Positions 35,965-44,838 of a stretch of DNA of 64,000 bases are shown piece by piece (the first letter of the stretch is position 1; each line of letters begins with the position of its first letter). The notes under the pieces were generated by a model. That model was not told the origin of the DNA. It made no database searches and was given only the letters and a program-made list of their open reading frames with translations. The DNA is from Desulfobacteraceae bacterium. Lineage in GTDB: Bacteria; Desulfobacterota; Desulfobacteria; Desulfobacterales; UBA5852. The stretch lies in NCBI GenBank assembly GCA_014237395.1, contig JABZFP010000015.1, positions 1 to 64,000 on the forward strand. Reading direction: 5' to 3'. A program made the translations under genes and the position numbers.

Positions 35965-36618
35965 TCAGCTTCCGGCACCCGTCGAAGCGTCAAGGGCAGC
36001 GCGAATGGCGGCCGCTGTGACCGCCCCCTCGCGCAGCACCTGAACGGCATCGGGTTGGACATCGACGACCGTCGATCCGATCCCGGGTTTCAAGGAACCG
36101 GCATCCAGGATGAGATCCGCTGCGGCGACGATCGCCGGATGCAGATCTTCGATGCGGCCGCAGCCGGCCTGTCCGGAAAGATTGGCACTGGTGGCCGTCA
36201 TCGGACGGGAAAGGGACCGCACGAGCGCCTGACAGACCGGGTGGCCGGTGAGACGAATGCCCACGCGCCCGGTGCCCCCGGTCAAGGGAGGCGGCAGAAT
36301 CGGCCGGGCGTCAAGGATCACCGTCAGCCTGCCGGGCCAGAAAGCGTCCATCAGGATCCCGGCCTTTGCGTCAATCGCCTGTGCATACTTTCGTACATCG
36401 TCCCGCGCGGCCACCAGAATCAGCAGCGGCTGGTCGAGGGGCCGCTGTTTGGCGGCGAATACCCGTTCGATAGCCGGGGCATTCAGGGCGTCCACCGCCA
36501 AACCATAGAGATGACGGGTCGGGACCACCACCATGCCGCCCTGTCGCAGGATGTAAACCGCACGATGAATCGTAGCGGCATCCGGCGCGGCCGGATCGAT
36601 GGCGACAATCTTACTCAA
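35965..36618 (-). CDS. threonylcarbamoyl-AMP synthase, Sua5/YrdC family
   Basis: Makes threonylcarbamoyl-AMP for the tRNA t6A modification. The family signatures are [27 protein letters not shown] and ATSANLSGQ. The frame extends upstream inside purDE, but a TTG at 36618 (TTGAGTAA, overlapping the purE stop at 36611) gives MSKIVAID and a normal length of 217. No ATG is available there, so the TTG start is inferred. Confidence 0.85.
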   Translation of the reverse strand: MSKIVAIDPAAPDAATIHRAVYILRQGGMVVVPTRHLYGLAVDALNAPAIERVFAAKQRPLDQPLLILVAARDDVRKYAQAIDAKAGILMDAFWPGRLTVILDARPILPPPLTGGTGRVGIRLTGHPVCQALVRSLSRPMTATSANLSGQAGCGRIEDLHPAIVAAADLILDAGSLKPGIGSTVVDVQPDAVQVLREGAVTAAAIRAALDASTGAGS

Positions 36619-38383
36619 CCCGTAAAAGCGCCGCTGCTTTGCGTTCGACCTGATCGGCCATTTCCTTTCGATGCGCGACCAAGCGGGCTGCCAGTTCAGC
36701 ATCAGACAGCGCCAGGATCTGAACGGCCAGCAAGCCGGCATTTTTGGCGCCGGGCTTTCCAACCGCCATGGTCGCCACCGGAATCCCCGGCGGCATCTGG
36801 ACCGTCGACAGCAGGGCATCCAGCCCCTGCAGGCATGAGGAATCAATCGGCACACCGATCACCGGCAGGGTTGACTGGGCCGCCATGGCGCCCGCCAGAT
36901 GGGCCGCATGCCCCGCCCCCGCGATGATAACCTTGATCCCCCGGGCCGGCGCATTTCGCGCCCATTCCGCCGCCCGTTCCGGTGTCCGGTGGGCCGAGGC
37001 CACGGTTATCTCAAACGGCACATGAAATTTCTTCAGCATGCCCACGGCCCCGTTCATCACATCCAGATCGGAATCACTTCCCATCACGATGCCCACGGCC
37101 GGTTTCTGCTGAAAGCGCCGCAAGGCCTTCTGTCCGATGTCCTTGCGATAGTGGACCTTGCGCCACGTGATTTTCTCCACCGCCTGGTAGGCCTTTTGAA
37201 TGGCCTTTTCAACCGTGTCGCCCAGCGCCGTGACACCCAGCACGCGCCCCCCGTTGGCGACAATCTGTTTGCCTTTCGTGCCGGTTCCCGCGTGGAAAAC
37301 CACAACGTCTTTCATGCGTCGGGCGGCATCGAGACCATTGATGGGGATTCCTTTGCCGTACTTCCCCGGATAGCCGCCGGAAGCCATCACCACGCAGACC
37401 GTGGCCCGTTCGTCGAGTTCGAGCTGGCACTGATCCAGACGGCCCTCGATAATGGCCAACAGAATCGGCACAATGTCGCTCTTGACACGCATCAGCAGGG
37501 GCTGTGCCTCCGGGTCACCCAGCCGGGCATTGAATTCCAGGACGCCGATCTTGTCACCGTCGATCATGAGCCCGGCATACAGAAAGCCCTTGTAGGGCCG
37601 TCCCTCCGCCGCCATGCCCCGCACGGTGGGAATCATGACTTCTTTCATGACGCGATCATGAAGATAGCGATCCACGATCGGTGCCGGGGAGTAAGCGCCC
37701 ATGCCGCCGGTATTAGGGCCTTTGTCATCGTCGAAAACCGGTTTGTGATCCTGGGAAGACGGCAGCGGCAGGACGGTTTTACCGTCCGTAAAGGCGATGA
37801 AGGAAGCCTCTTCGCCCACCAGGCATTCTTCGACCACCGCTTTGTCACCTGCCGCTCCAAATTCTTTTTTGACCATGACCCGATCGAGGGCATCCAGCGC
37901 TTCCTTGACCGTCTGGCAGACGATGACGCCCTTGCCGGCCGCCAGACCGTCCGCTTTGACCACGATCGGCGCACCGACTTTCTTGACGTAGGCACGGGCG
38001 GATTGGACGCGGGTAAAGGTCTGTCCCTTGCTGGTCGGAATCCCGTATTTCTCCATGATATACTTGGAAAAGGATTTACTGGCTTCCAGTTCGGCGGCCT
38101 TCTGGGAAGCCCCAAAAATTTTGAGGCCCTCCGCCTCGAAGATGTCGACGACGCCTTTGGCCAGCGGCCCTTCCGGTCCGCAGATCGTCAGATCGATCTT
38201 TTCTTTTTGGGCGAAAGCCAGCAGTGACGGCACATCTTCGGCATCAATGGGCACGCAGGTCGCCACAGAAGCGATTCCGGCGTTGCCCGGGGCACAGAAT
38301 ACCTTCTTCACCAGGGGGCTTTGCGCAATTTTCCATGCGTAGGCATGCTCCCGGCCGCCGCTTCCAATCACCAGCACTTTCAT
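36611..38383 (-). CDS. PurD-PurE fusion (GAR synthetase plus AIR mutase)
   Basis: A 590-residue two-part purine enzyme. Residues 1 to about 420 are PurD, an ATP-grasp ligase that makes glycinamide ribonucleotide ([30 protein letters not shown]). The C-terminal ~160 residues are class I PurE, carboxyaminoimidazole ribonucleotide mutase ([34 protein letters not shown]). The two enzymes are normally separate and catalyse non-consecutive steps. The gene follows ddl and overlaps the sua5 start. Confidence 0.95.
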   Translation of the reverse strand: MKVLVIGSGGREHAYAWKIAQSPLVKKVFCAPGNAGIASVATCVPIDAEDVPSLLAFAQKEKIDLTICGPEGPLAKGVVDIFEAEGLKIFGASQKAAELEASKSFSKYIMEKYGIPTSKGQTFTRVQSARAYVKKVGAPIVVKADGLAAGKGVIVCQTVKEALDALDRVMVKKEFGAAGDKAVVEECLVGEEASFIAFTDGKTVLPLPSSQDHKPVFDDDKGPNTGGMGAYSPAPIVDRYLHDRVMKEVMIPTVRGMAAEGRPYKGFLYAGLMIDGDKIGVLEFNARLGDPEAQPLLMRVKSDIVPILLAIIEGRLDQCQLELDERATVCVVMASGGYPGKYGKGIPINGLDAARRMKDVVVFHAGTGTKGKQIVANGGRVLGVTALGDTVEKAIQKAYQAVEKITWRKVHYRKDIGQKALRRFQQKPAVGIVMGSDSDLDVMNGAVGMLKKFHVPFEITVASAHRTPERAAEWARNAPARGIKVIIAGAGHAAHLAGAMAAQSTLPVIGVPIDSSCLQGLDALLSTVQMPPGIPVATMAVGKPGAKNAGLLAVQILALSDAELAARLVAHRKEMADQVERKAAALLRVE

Positions 38384-38454
38384 ATAGACCTCCCCTCCAC
38401 CTCGCTATGGTTGACAAATGGCCATCTATCCCCAAAACAATCGATGAAACGCCG

Positions 38455-39408
38455 TCAGGCTGCCGATCCAGAACGGTCGCGTCCCTCTAAGCTGAGCGCA
38501 ATCAGGCGATCCAGCAACCGTGTAAAGTCCAGTCCGGCTTTGGCCGCCGCCTGCGGAAACAGGCTGGTCGCCGTCATGCCGGGAATGGTATTGGTTTCCA
38601 GGATGTAAATCTCGTCCTGATGGATGATCATGTCCGTGCGGCTGTAGCCTCGGCAAAAAAGCGTTTGATGCGCCTTGATGGCACAGGCCTGGGCCTGGTC
38701 GGTAAGGGCATCACTAATCCGCGCCGGGCAGATTTCCTGGGTCTCACCTGCCGTGTATTTGGCCTTGTAATTGAAAAAGGCATGCCCCTCACCGGGTACG
38801 ATTTCGATCAGCGGCAGGGCTTCGGGATCGTCGTTGCCCAGCACCCCACCGGTCACTTCGGTTCCCGCAAGATGTTTTTCCAGAAGAACCGATTCGTCAA
38901 ACTGGAAGGCTTCCGCAACCGCATCGTGCAGCTCTTTTTCCGAGGCAGCGATGGCCATACCGATGCTGGAACCGCCTTCCACCGGCTTCACCACGATCGG
39001 CAGACCAAGGTGCTGAACACACCCGCCGAGTTCCGGAATGGGGCCCCGCCGGACGATACAATAAGGCGGGACTTTCAATCCGGCGTGCTCATACAACCGT
39101 TTGGCCGCCAGTTTGTTCATGGCCACGGCGCTGCCGAGCACCCCAGCGCCCTGATAGGGAATGTCGAGCAGGTCCAGCATCCCCTGGACCGTGCCGTCTT
39201 CGCCATAAGGGCCGTGCAGAATCACCAGGGCGGCATCGATCCTGGCGGCATTCGCTGCCAGTTCGGCCAGGTCGGTCTTGGGGTCGTAGCGCAGAATATC
39301 ATAACGCGTCTTGTCAAGCGCTTCATAAACTTTTTGGCCACTGTTTAGCGAAACATCCCTTTCCGAAGAAATCCCGCCTGAAAGCAAGGCAATCGTCAAT
39401 TTTTTCAT
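38455..39408 (-). CDS. ddl: D-alanine--D-alanine ligase
   Basis: An ATP-grasp enzyme that makes the D-Ala-D-Ala dipeptide for peptidoglycan. Visible motifs include GGISSERDVSLNSGQ, LHGPYGEDGTVQG, and the Mg-binding YSRTDMIIHQDE...LETNTIPGMTATS region. At 317 residues it is of typical length. It is the first gene of a minus-strand ddl-purDE-sua5 run. Confidence 0.94.
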   Translation of the reverse strand: MKKLTIALLSGGISSERDVSLNSGQKVYEALDKTRYDILRYDPKTDLAELAANAARIDAALVILHGPYGEDGTVQGMLDLLDIPYQGAGVLGSAVAMNKLAAKRLYEHAGLKVPPYCIVRRGPIPELGGCVQHLGLPIVVKPVEGGSSIGMAIAASEKELHDAVAEAFQFDESVLLEKHLAGTEVTGGVLGNDDPEALPLIEIVPGEGHAFFNYKAKYTAGETQEICPARISDALTDQAQACAIKAHQTLFCRGYSRTDMIIHQDEIYILETNTIPGMTATSLFPQAAAKAGLDFTRLLDRLIALSLEGRDRSGSAA

Positions 39409-39472
39409 CGCATTGGTTCCTTTGGGTGAAGGGTGGGTTATCGAGCGTTATCGAAACACGCCGGAACGGCCA

Positions 39473-39958
39473 TCAAGACCGGAATATCTTCTGTTTGGCT
39501 TGCTCGTACTCGTCGGGTGTGATGAGACCATTCTGTAGTAAGCGGGCAAGCTCCGTCAATTCCTGGACCTGAGAGTCGCCCGACCATTCCAGTTGCCGGG
39601 TGGACTCCGATCGCCCGTCACCCAGCAGCGGCGGACCACTGGAATGCCCGACACGAAATTGAGCCAGGCCTCCCAACAGACTGACCTCCACCGTTTTATT
39701 TCTGAAAAGAGGCGAGTTGAGCGTGTCGCGCAAGCTGCGTCCCTCCGCTTTCATGCGCCGGTAAAACCAGTATCCCGACGCCAGGATAGCGATCCCGCCA
39801 AACAAGACGATCCAAAGCATGTAATGGATAATCCCACGAAAAAAAAACACCAGAACGCCCAGCCCCATCAACAACACAACGTGCAGGACCAGAATCAAAT
39901 AGGCCATCATGACACTTTTCATGAGGCCGTCACTCTCTTTTTTCTTTCGTATCGGCAT
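39473..39958 (-). CDS. SHOCT-domain membrane protein
   Basis: A 161-residue protein with two hydrophobic segments (about 20-38 and 45-65) and a C-terminal SHOCT motif (ELARLLQNGLITPDEYEQAK). SHOCT is a short domain of unknown function, frequent in membrane and lipoproteins. It is a sibling of the SHOCT lipoprotein at 40778. Function unknown. Confidence 0.78.
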   Translation of the reverse strand: MPIRKKKESDGLMKSVMMAYLILVLHVVLLMGLGVLVFFFRGIIHYMLWIVLFGGIAILASGYWFYRRMKAEGRSLRDTLNSPLFRNKTVEVSLLGGLAQFRVGHSSGPPLLGDGRSESTRQLEWSGDSQVQELTELARLLQNGLITPDEYEQAKQKIFRS

Positions 39959-40080
39959 GGTGCGTTACATCATATCAGGCGTTGGCTGCCCGGCGGAATG
40001 CCGCGCATGGGAGAGGGGTAAGCAAACGTAAGATCATGGCATCGGCTTTGCCACTTGCGATGACGGGACCGAATACCCCT

Positions 40081-40467
40081 TTATTCGAAAGTCTCTTTTT
40101 CCAACCGTTCCGCCATTTTCTCGGTATAATACTGGGGCATATCCAACGCGGCGGAGCCATCGCGAATGGTGTTCAGTTTCAGGATGAGATAATTGAGTTT
40201 TTTAAGTGTCCGGTAGCGCGTATGGGTGTCCTCCATGCCGCGCAAGAGATCCTCGGTCCGGCGAATTTCCTTTTTCACCTCGACCTCGGGTGGAAGGCAA
40301 TCCGCATTTTTTAAAATCCTGTAAGACAGGCGTAAATCTTCGGACACGGTAGCGCCGATAACATCCGGCGGCAAGGGTTTCCCCGCCCCGGCCAGATTTT
40401 TAAACAGGCCGCGCTTCTGGGCCCGGCGTATTCGCTCCTCAACAAGATTTTCAAAGCCGGTCAACAT
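40081..40467 (-). CDS. DUF1992 (DnaJ-homologue C28-like) protein
   Basis: A 128-residue cytoplasmic protein matching DUF1992 (start LTGFENLVEERIRRAQKRG, followed by NLAGAGKPLPPD and YRILKNADCLPPEV). Unknown role, conserved in bacteria and in human DNAJC28. It lies between two SHOCT-containing genes. Confidence 0.88.
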   Translation of the reverse strand: MLTGFENLVEERIRRAQKRGLFKNLAGAGKPLPPDVIGATVSEDLRLSYRILKNADCLPPEVEVKKEIRRTEDLLRGMEDTHTRYRTLKKLNYLILKLNTIRDGSAALDMPQYYTEKMAERLEKETFE

Positions 40468-40777
40468 GGGAATCTTCCAATTCAGGGCTGCTTGGTGGAG
40501 CCTCGTTGACTTTTTCGGATCCTCGTCACGTGTGCGTGACTATAGTACAAGGCCAAAAAAATTATCAAGGTCTAAAGAAATCAAAAAGGAGGCGGGCAGG
40601 TGGTGTGTTTACCGTCGTCGCCCCTGGTGTCCATCGTTCGCGGTCCACACAAAAAATGGATGAGGCCCGATGGCGTGGATCGGCCGGCGGCATCGGATTG
40701 TTTCAGGTCGGCATGCCGACCGTCACCGCTTGTGGCCGGACGACCCGTTTTGCAAACAGGGCGTCCGGCACCATATT
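40468..40777. other. intergenic stretch
   Basis: About 310 bases without a credible coding frame. It contains AAAAAGGAGG at about 40580-40590, which has the form of a ribosome site, but the frame following it reads as poorly coding. No clear promoter or structured element was recognised. Confidence 0.5.
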
Positions 40778-40993
40778 CTATTCGTATTTCTCGATCAGGG
40801 CTTTTTTAGCTTTGTTATACTCTTTCTCGGTAAGGACACCTTCCTTGTAGGCCTTTTCCAGATCGATCAGCTGCTGGCCCAAGGTCTGGGTGCTTACCGT
40901 GCTTTCAACTTTGGCGCCACCGCCACCGCAACTGGTGAGTATCACGCAGAGAAAGATTGAAATCATCAATCCAATGATAAATTGTTTCTTCAT
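40778..40993 (-). CDS. small SHOCT-domain lipoprotein
   Basis: A 71-residue lipoprotein (lipobox LTSC, then GGGG) with a C-terminal SHOCT motif (ALIEKYE, AYKEGVLTEKEYNKAKK). The ATG at 40993 has AAGGAGA at the right spacing. A GTG at 40999 is too close to that site. It is the last core gene before the island boundary. Confidence 0.78.
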   Translation of the reverse strand: MKKQFIIGLMISIFLCVILTSCGGGGAKVESTVSTQTLGQQLIDLEKAYKEGVLTEKEYNKAKKALIEKYE

Positions 40994-41131
40994 CCTCACT
41001 CTCCTTTTGGCTGATTCTAATAATATGGTGACCGATACAAATATCTATGCAGTTGACACTGGAATGTCAATCGATTCGGTGCGGTATCCCCGCCTGCACA
41101 CCCCATTACGATGAGCCGCCCCTCAAAAAAA

Positions 41132-41157
41132 GGCCGTAACCCTTTCGGATTACGGCC
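41132..41157 (-). terminator. terminator of the displaced tRNA
   Basis: An 11-base stem (GGCCGTAATCC, GAAA loop, GGGTTACGGCC) followed by a T-run on the minus strand. It sits 13 bases downstream of the tRNA-like CCA at 41171. This is how a terminator follows a tRNA gene. Its presence without an intact tRNA is evidence for an insertion into a tRNA gene. Confidence 0.85.
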
Positions 41158-41170
41158 CATTATGATCAAG

Positions 41171-41193
41171 TGGTGGCGATGCAGGGACTTGAA
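41171..41193 (-). other. left attachment site: tRNA 3' end remnant
   Basis: Read on the minus strand, this is a T-loop (TTCAAGT), the T-stem 3' strand (CCCTG), an acceptor strand (CATCGCC), discriminator A and CCA. The matching T-stem 5' strand is absent: upstream bases are GGAGT, which do not pair with CCCTG. This is a tRNA fragment, not a gene. The element extends from here to the right. The intact tRNA (5' acceptor GGCGATG) should lie beyond the window's right edge. Confidence 0.85.
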
Positions 41194-41796
41194 ACTCCCA
41201 AAAACCGCCAATCCATATAACCCCTCTGATTTACTGCCTTTTATCTCGCTCAACTCCAACCCAGTTTTTGCCATTTACACACAGATGTGTGTAAGAACTT
41301 CGGACTGCCCACAGGGCGAAACACATGTGTGAAGCATAGACGACCCCGAATAAATCGTCAACGGCTAAGATAATGCCTGAAACCCTCAAAACTTCAGTCA
41401 TACTAAAGGTTTGGACCGATCAGAAAAACTCCACGGATATTACCCTCCCCTCCTGGCGAACCGCCGCTAACCCTTGCCATTCCTGCTCCTGTCTGTGTCT
41501 GGGGAATACCCTGAAAATAGTCCAGAATAACGGGTTGCCGGTATCCAGTTGGATCAGGGCGGCGCGATAGCGCCGCTGGTCCTCAGGCTTGAAATGGGGA
41601 CTAGATGGTGTTATGAACCGGCTCTTTCGGCAAAACCCTTTTGTTGCAAGCACTTACAGAAATTCCGTTAGTAATGGTAAGTAGCGGAACAGGAGGCATT
41701 AATAGTAGCTAACCGGACCGCTCCCCAAGCGGTCCGATAATAGCCAGAAAGGACATAGCCGTAGCTCTCTCCCCAAGAGAGAGCGATACTTATCCA
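41194..41796. other. island leader region, 600 bases without a clear gene
   Basis: No supported gene. It holds a near-palindrome ACACACAGATGTGTGT at 41276-41292 and a perfect ACACATGTGT at 41321-41330. Both are close to the attachment site, where integrase or excisionase sites are usual. Two CCCCA-loop hairpins lie at its right end (listed separately). A minus-strand frame at 41420-41653 has no ribosome site and may be a gene remnant. Confidence 0.55.
41714..41784. repeat. two hairpins with CCCCA loops
   Basis: Hairpin one: CGGACCGCT-CCCCA-AGCGGTCCG (41714-41736). Hairpin two: GCTCTCTC-CCCAA-GAGAGAGC (41764-41784). Both are followed by CGATA. They lie 13 bases before the polymerase-like start codon. 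The stems differ in sequence but share form and loop, which implies a conserved structure such as an operator, a replication origin or an RNA leader. Confidence 0.75.
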
Positions 41797-43581
41797 ATGA
41801 ATAGAATACTTAAGACAGAAAACAGTGCTGAAGACGCTGCGAAGTATGACAATACAGATCTGTTTGATGTTTACCGGATCAGTGACTTTCCTGAGGTCAA
41901 GTCCCTGCTGCAAGACATCCATGATGAGTTGCAATCAGAAGGTTTGATACCTCGGTATGCGAAGAATGCAAGTCGGTTTCGGGACAACGTACGACTGACT
42001 ATTCTGAACCTCTGTGCCGTGTACTTGAACGATCCAGATAAGTATGTTGCGTACCATCGCAATGAAAGACGGTATAAGAAGGGTACTCGGCTCCACAAGT
42101 TCCGCATAAGCTACCACTACCTAATCGAAGTCATCATTGACGGGTTCTTGAAGCCCAAGGGGTACATAGAGGACAAGAAGGGGCATAGGTTCTCTGACAG
42201 TCAGAAGATCTCTCGTATGCGACCGACGAAGAGGTTCGTCGAACGCTTCATCGAATCCAACAAAGTTACCCTTCCGATGATCACTTTCGATGATCGCAGA
42301 GAGTTGATCGTCCTGCGAAACGAAAAGAAAGAGGATATCCCCTACGAGGATAATGCCTTCACTCGGAAGGCGAGGGAAAACCTTGAGCTGATCAACCAGG
42401 TAATCGACCAGAACGTGATCCTTCTTGCTTTGAGCAATCAGGATCTGAACCTGATGAACAAGATGTTGCGGGACAGCAAGAATAAAGTTCGTCGCCTCGG
42501 TGGCTCCGTGGACTTCACCCGCACACGGTTGCGAAGAATCTTCAGCCGGAGTTCTTGGGAGCAAGGTGGGCGCTACTACAGTGCTTGGTGGCACCGGGTG
42601 CCAAACCGAAAGATTAAGCTCCGTCGGCACCTCACAATCAACGGGATAACTACCGTGGAACCGGACTTCGATGGGTTACACATTAATATGCTTTACGCAA
42701 AGGAAGGCATACCCATGCCTGAGGGCGATGTGTACCACCTTGAGGGGTATTCCAACGATGACACGTTCCGGCAATTCGTGAAACGGATGCTGCTCGTGAT
42801 GGTTAACGCAACTCGGGAGCACGACGTTCGATCCGCCCTCCATGAAGCCGTACACGAGAAGGGAGATTTGGAAGTACCGGAGGAAGTTGGCTCGACAAGC
42901 TCGATGGATATCGACCCTATCCGGCATGCTTTTGCGAAGAAACACGAACCAATCGCACACTATCTCGCCTCTGACGTAGGCATCGACCTCCAGTACTGGG
43001 ACTCAGTCTTGGCAGAATACATCATGGTTCATTTCGCCCAGCAGGGCATCCCGTGTCTCCCAGTACATGATTCTTATATCATCGATTTCAGGTACGAGGA
43101 CGAACTAATCCAGGTCATGAAAGAGGGCTTCAAAGCCCTATTCAAGCAGGAGTGTGGTCTGAAAGTCAAACACTCCACAGGTGTGTACGATCTGGAATGG
43201 ACATTCGTCCACTACCTCAAGTGGATGGACGGGAAATACACCGATGAGGATGCGGAACGGGATGAAATGTGGTTGAATACGCACTTCAGCAGGTACAACC
43301 AGCTACTGGGACAGTTCGCTGACGCCAAAGGCGTCGAGCTTGAACAGCCCGTACTTAGGGAGATACCCCAAGAAGTACTCAACCAAATGCGAAACATGGT
43401 CGACAGTTACAAGGCGAAGCGGGGTAAACCCGTCAAAAAAGATACCCCCCGAACCCTGCTATCGGATCACATCGACAACCCTCATAAGATCAAGATGGTG
43501 ACCCCGACTGCCATGAAACAGTTCAAATTGCTCAGAGAAAGGGCTTTCCAACCCAAGCAAACAAAACCCCAACTCCTCTGA
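41797..43581 (+). CDS. family A/T7-like polymerase palm protein
   Basis: A 594-residue protein. Motif A reads EPDFDGLHINMLYAKEG, with D290 aligning with the DYSQIELRIMAH of E. coli DNA polymerase I. Motif B reads FVKRMLLVMVNA, with K329 aligning with the TKRSVMTLAYG of T7 RNA polymerase. Motif C reads LPVHDSYIID (H424 D425 S426), with HDS as in T7 RNA polymerase. No exonuclease or helicase domain is seen. A helical N-terminus of about 240 residues is unassigned. It could be a DNA or RNA polymerase, primase or replication initiator of the island. No clear ribosome site precedes it. The family, as far as I know, is normally annotated hypothetical. Confidence 0.78.
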   Translation: MNRILKTENSAEDAAKYDNTDLFDVYRISDFPEVKSLLQDIHDELQSEGLIPRYAKNASRFRDNVRLTILNLCAVYLNDPDKYVAYHRNERRYKKGTRLHKFRISYHYLIEVIIDGFLKPKGYIEDKKGHRFSDSQKISRMRPTKRFVERFIESNKVTLPMITFDDRRELIVLRNEKKEDIPYEDNAFTRKARENLELINQVIDQNVILLALSNQDLNLMNKMLRDSKNKVRRLGGSVDFTRTRLRRIFSRSSWEQGGRYYSAWWHRVPNRKIKLRRHLTINGITTVEPDFDGLHINMLYAKEGIPMPEGDVYHLEGYSNDDTFRQFVKRMLLVMVNATREHDVRSALHEAVHEKGDLEVPEEVGSTSSMDIDPIRHAFAKKHEPIAHYLASDVGIDLQYWDSVLAEYIMVHFAQQGIPCLPVHDSYIIDFRYEDELIQVMKEGFKALFKQECGLKVKHSTGVYDLEWTFVHYLKWMDGKYTDEDAERDEMWLNTHFSRYNQLLGQFADAKGVELEQPVLREIPQEVLNQMRNMVDSYKAKRGKPVKKDTPRTLLSDHIDNPHKIKMVTPTAMKQFKLLRERAFQPKQTKPQLL

Positions 43582-43657
43582 GATTAGCTTGACCGGCACG
43601 ACCGAAAATCGTTAAGAGGATTGATGGGAACTCCAACACCCTGAGAATCAATAAGAA

Positions 43658-44416
43658 ATGGGGAACATTGAAACCACATACGACTTACCCAAAGACCTGA
43701 CCACCTTCAAGGTGGTCGGTAAGATGAGGATAGTTGATTTCTATGACTGCCTTGAGATCTATTATGAAGGGGGTGTCACACCTCTAACACTTTGGGATCT
43801 TACTGAAGCAGACGTATCGGGAATTTCCTCCGATGAGATAAGCAACTTTGCCCAGTACAGTAGGAATTTTGCTGAGGCTCGTAAGGGTGGTAAGACCGCA
43901 ATCGTTTTTAATGACTCCCTCGATTATGGGTTGGGCAGGATGTTTGCTACCTACCTTGAATTAGCTGACGTGCCTTTAGAAGTCCATACAAGTCGTAATC
44001 TCGATGATGCTAAAAAGTGGCTTGGCATCGATGAGCATATGATTGCAGAGTCCATGGTTTACAAGATCGGCAGCTGCATCCAAAAGACTGAAACCGGTGA
44101 ACTGGATCGTACCCGATCTATCGACTTGATCCATGAACTTTCGGTCGCTATCAAATTCCACAAAGACCAACACATCCTGGTCGATTTGCGCGATGCAAGC
44201 GTTCAAACAGACATACAGGATTTAATGGCATTCGCAGCGGAGTGCGCAAAGTTCAGGTCGGAGTTCGACAAAAAAATCGCTATCCTCATCCCAAACACCG
44301 AGGAACGGATCGAAGCGGCTAAACGCTTCAGATCGTGTATGGATGTACAGGGGTTCCGGCTCAAGCAGTTTTTCGACTACGAACCAGCCATAGATTGGCT
44401 ATCTGTTGAGGAGTAG
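43658..44416 (+). CDS. STAS/SpoIIAA-like protein, N and C modules
   Basis: A 252-residue protein built of two modules. Module N (1-128) begins MGNIETTYDLPKDLTTF and contains ARKGGKTAIVFND, YGLGRMFATYLE and the end KKWLGI. Module C (130-252) contains IQKTETGELDRTRSI, VDLRDAS, IPNTEER and AIDWLSVEE. Both resemble STAS/SpoIIAA-like alpha/beta folds of unknown function. It is the first of four related proteins on this strand, 76 bases after the polymerase-like gene. Confidence 0.7.
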   Translation: MGNIETTYDLPKDLTTFKVVGKMRIVDFYDCLEIYYEGGVTPLTLWDLTEADVSGISSDEISNFAQYSRNFAEARKGGKTAIVFNDSLDYGLGRMFATYLELADVPLEVHTSRNLDDAKKWLGIDEHMIAESMVYKIGSCIQKTETGELDRTRSIDLIHELSVAIKFHKDQHILVDLRDASVQTDIQDLMAFAAECAKFRSEFDKKIAILIPNTEERIEAAKRFRSCMDVQGFRLKQFFDYEPAIDWLSVEE

Positions 44417-44426
44417 AGTCCCGTTC

Positions 44427-44801
44427 ATGGGTACTATCGAAACGACATACGACCTGACCAAAGATCTGACCATCATCAAGGCGGTGGGCAGGATGAAGCC
44501 AGCTGATTTTCAGGAATGGACAGCCACCTATTACGCTGGAACTGTCACCCCACTTGCTCTATGGGATCTTTCTGAAGCCGATCTCTCCGAGATCCAAACA
44601 GATGATCTGAAAAAGGACGCATCTCATACCAAATCCCTTTCGGATGTTCGCAAGGGGGGCAAGACGGCGATAGTAACCGGCAACAGCCTCGAATATGGAT
44701 TAAGCAGAATGCTGAGCGCGTTCTACGAGTTCGAGCAAATGCCGTTCGAGGTCCAAGTTTTCGAAAGCATGGATGAAGCCACGAAGTGGCTCGGTGTTTA
44801 A
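44427..44801 (+). CDS. STAS/SpoIIAA-like protein, N module only
   Basis: A 124-residue protein with module N alone, starting MGTIETTYDLTKDLTIIKAV and ending in ATKWLGV. It contains VRKGGKTAIVTGNSLEYGLS. I set the start at 44427 by match to the paralogues. The open frame begins at 44406. It overlaps no neighbour and lies 10 bases after the previous gene. Confidence 0.68.
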   Translation: MGTIETTYDLTKDLTIIKAVGRMKPADFQEWTATYYAGTVTPLALWDLSEADLSEIQTDDLKKDASHTKSLSDVRKGGKTAIVTGNSLEYGLSRMLSAFYEFEQMPFEVQVFESMDEATKWLGV

Positions 44802-44838
44802 CTCTGACGCAGCTCCCTGCAGGACTAAATGACAAGCT

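Noticed and set aside
41420..41653. 77-codon minus-strand frame in the island leader
   Set aside because: No ribosome site and no recognised family. It may be a gene remnant but cannot be supported.
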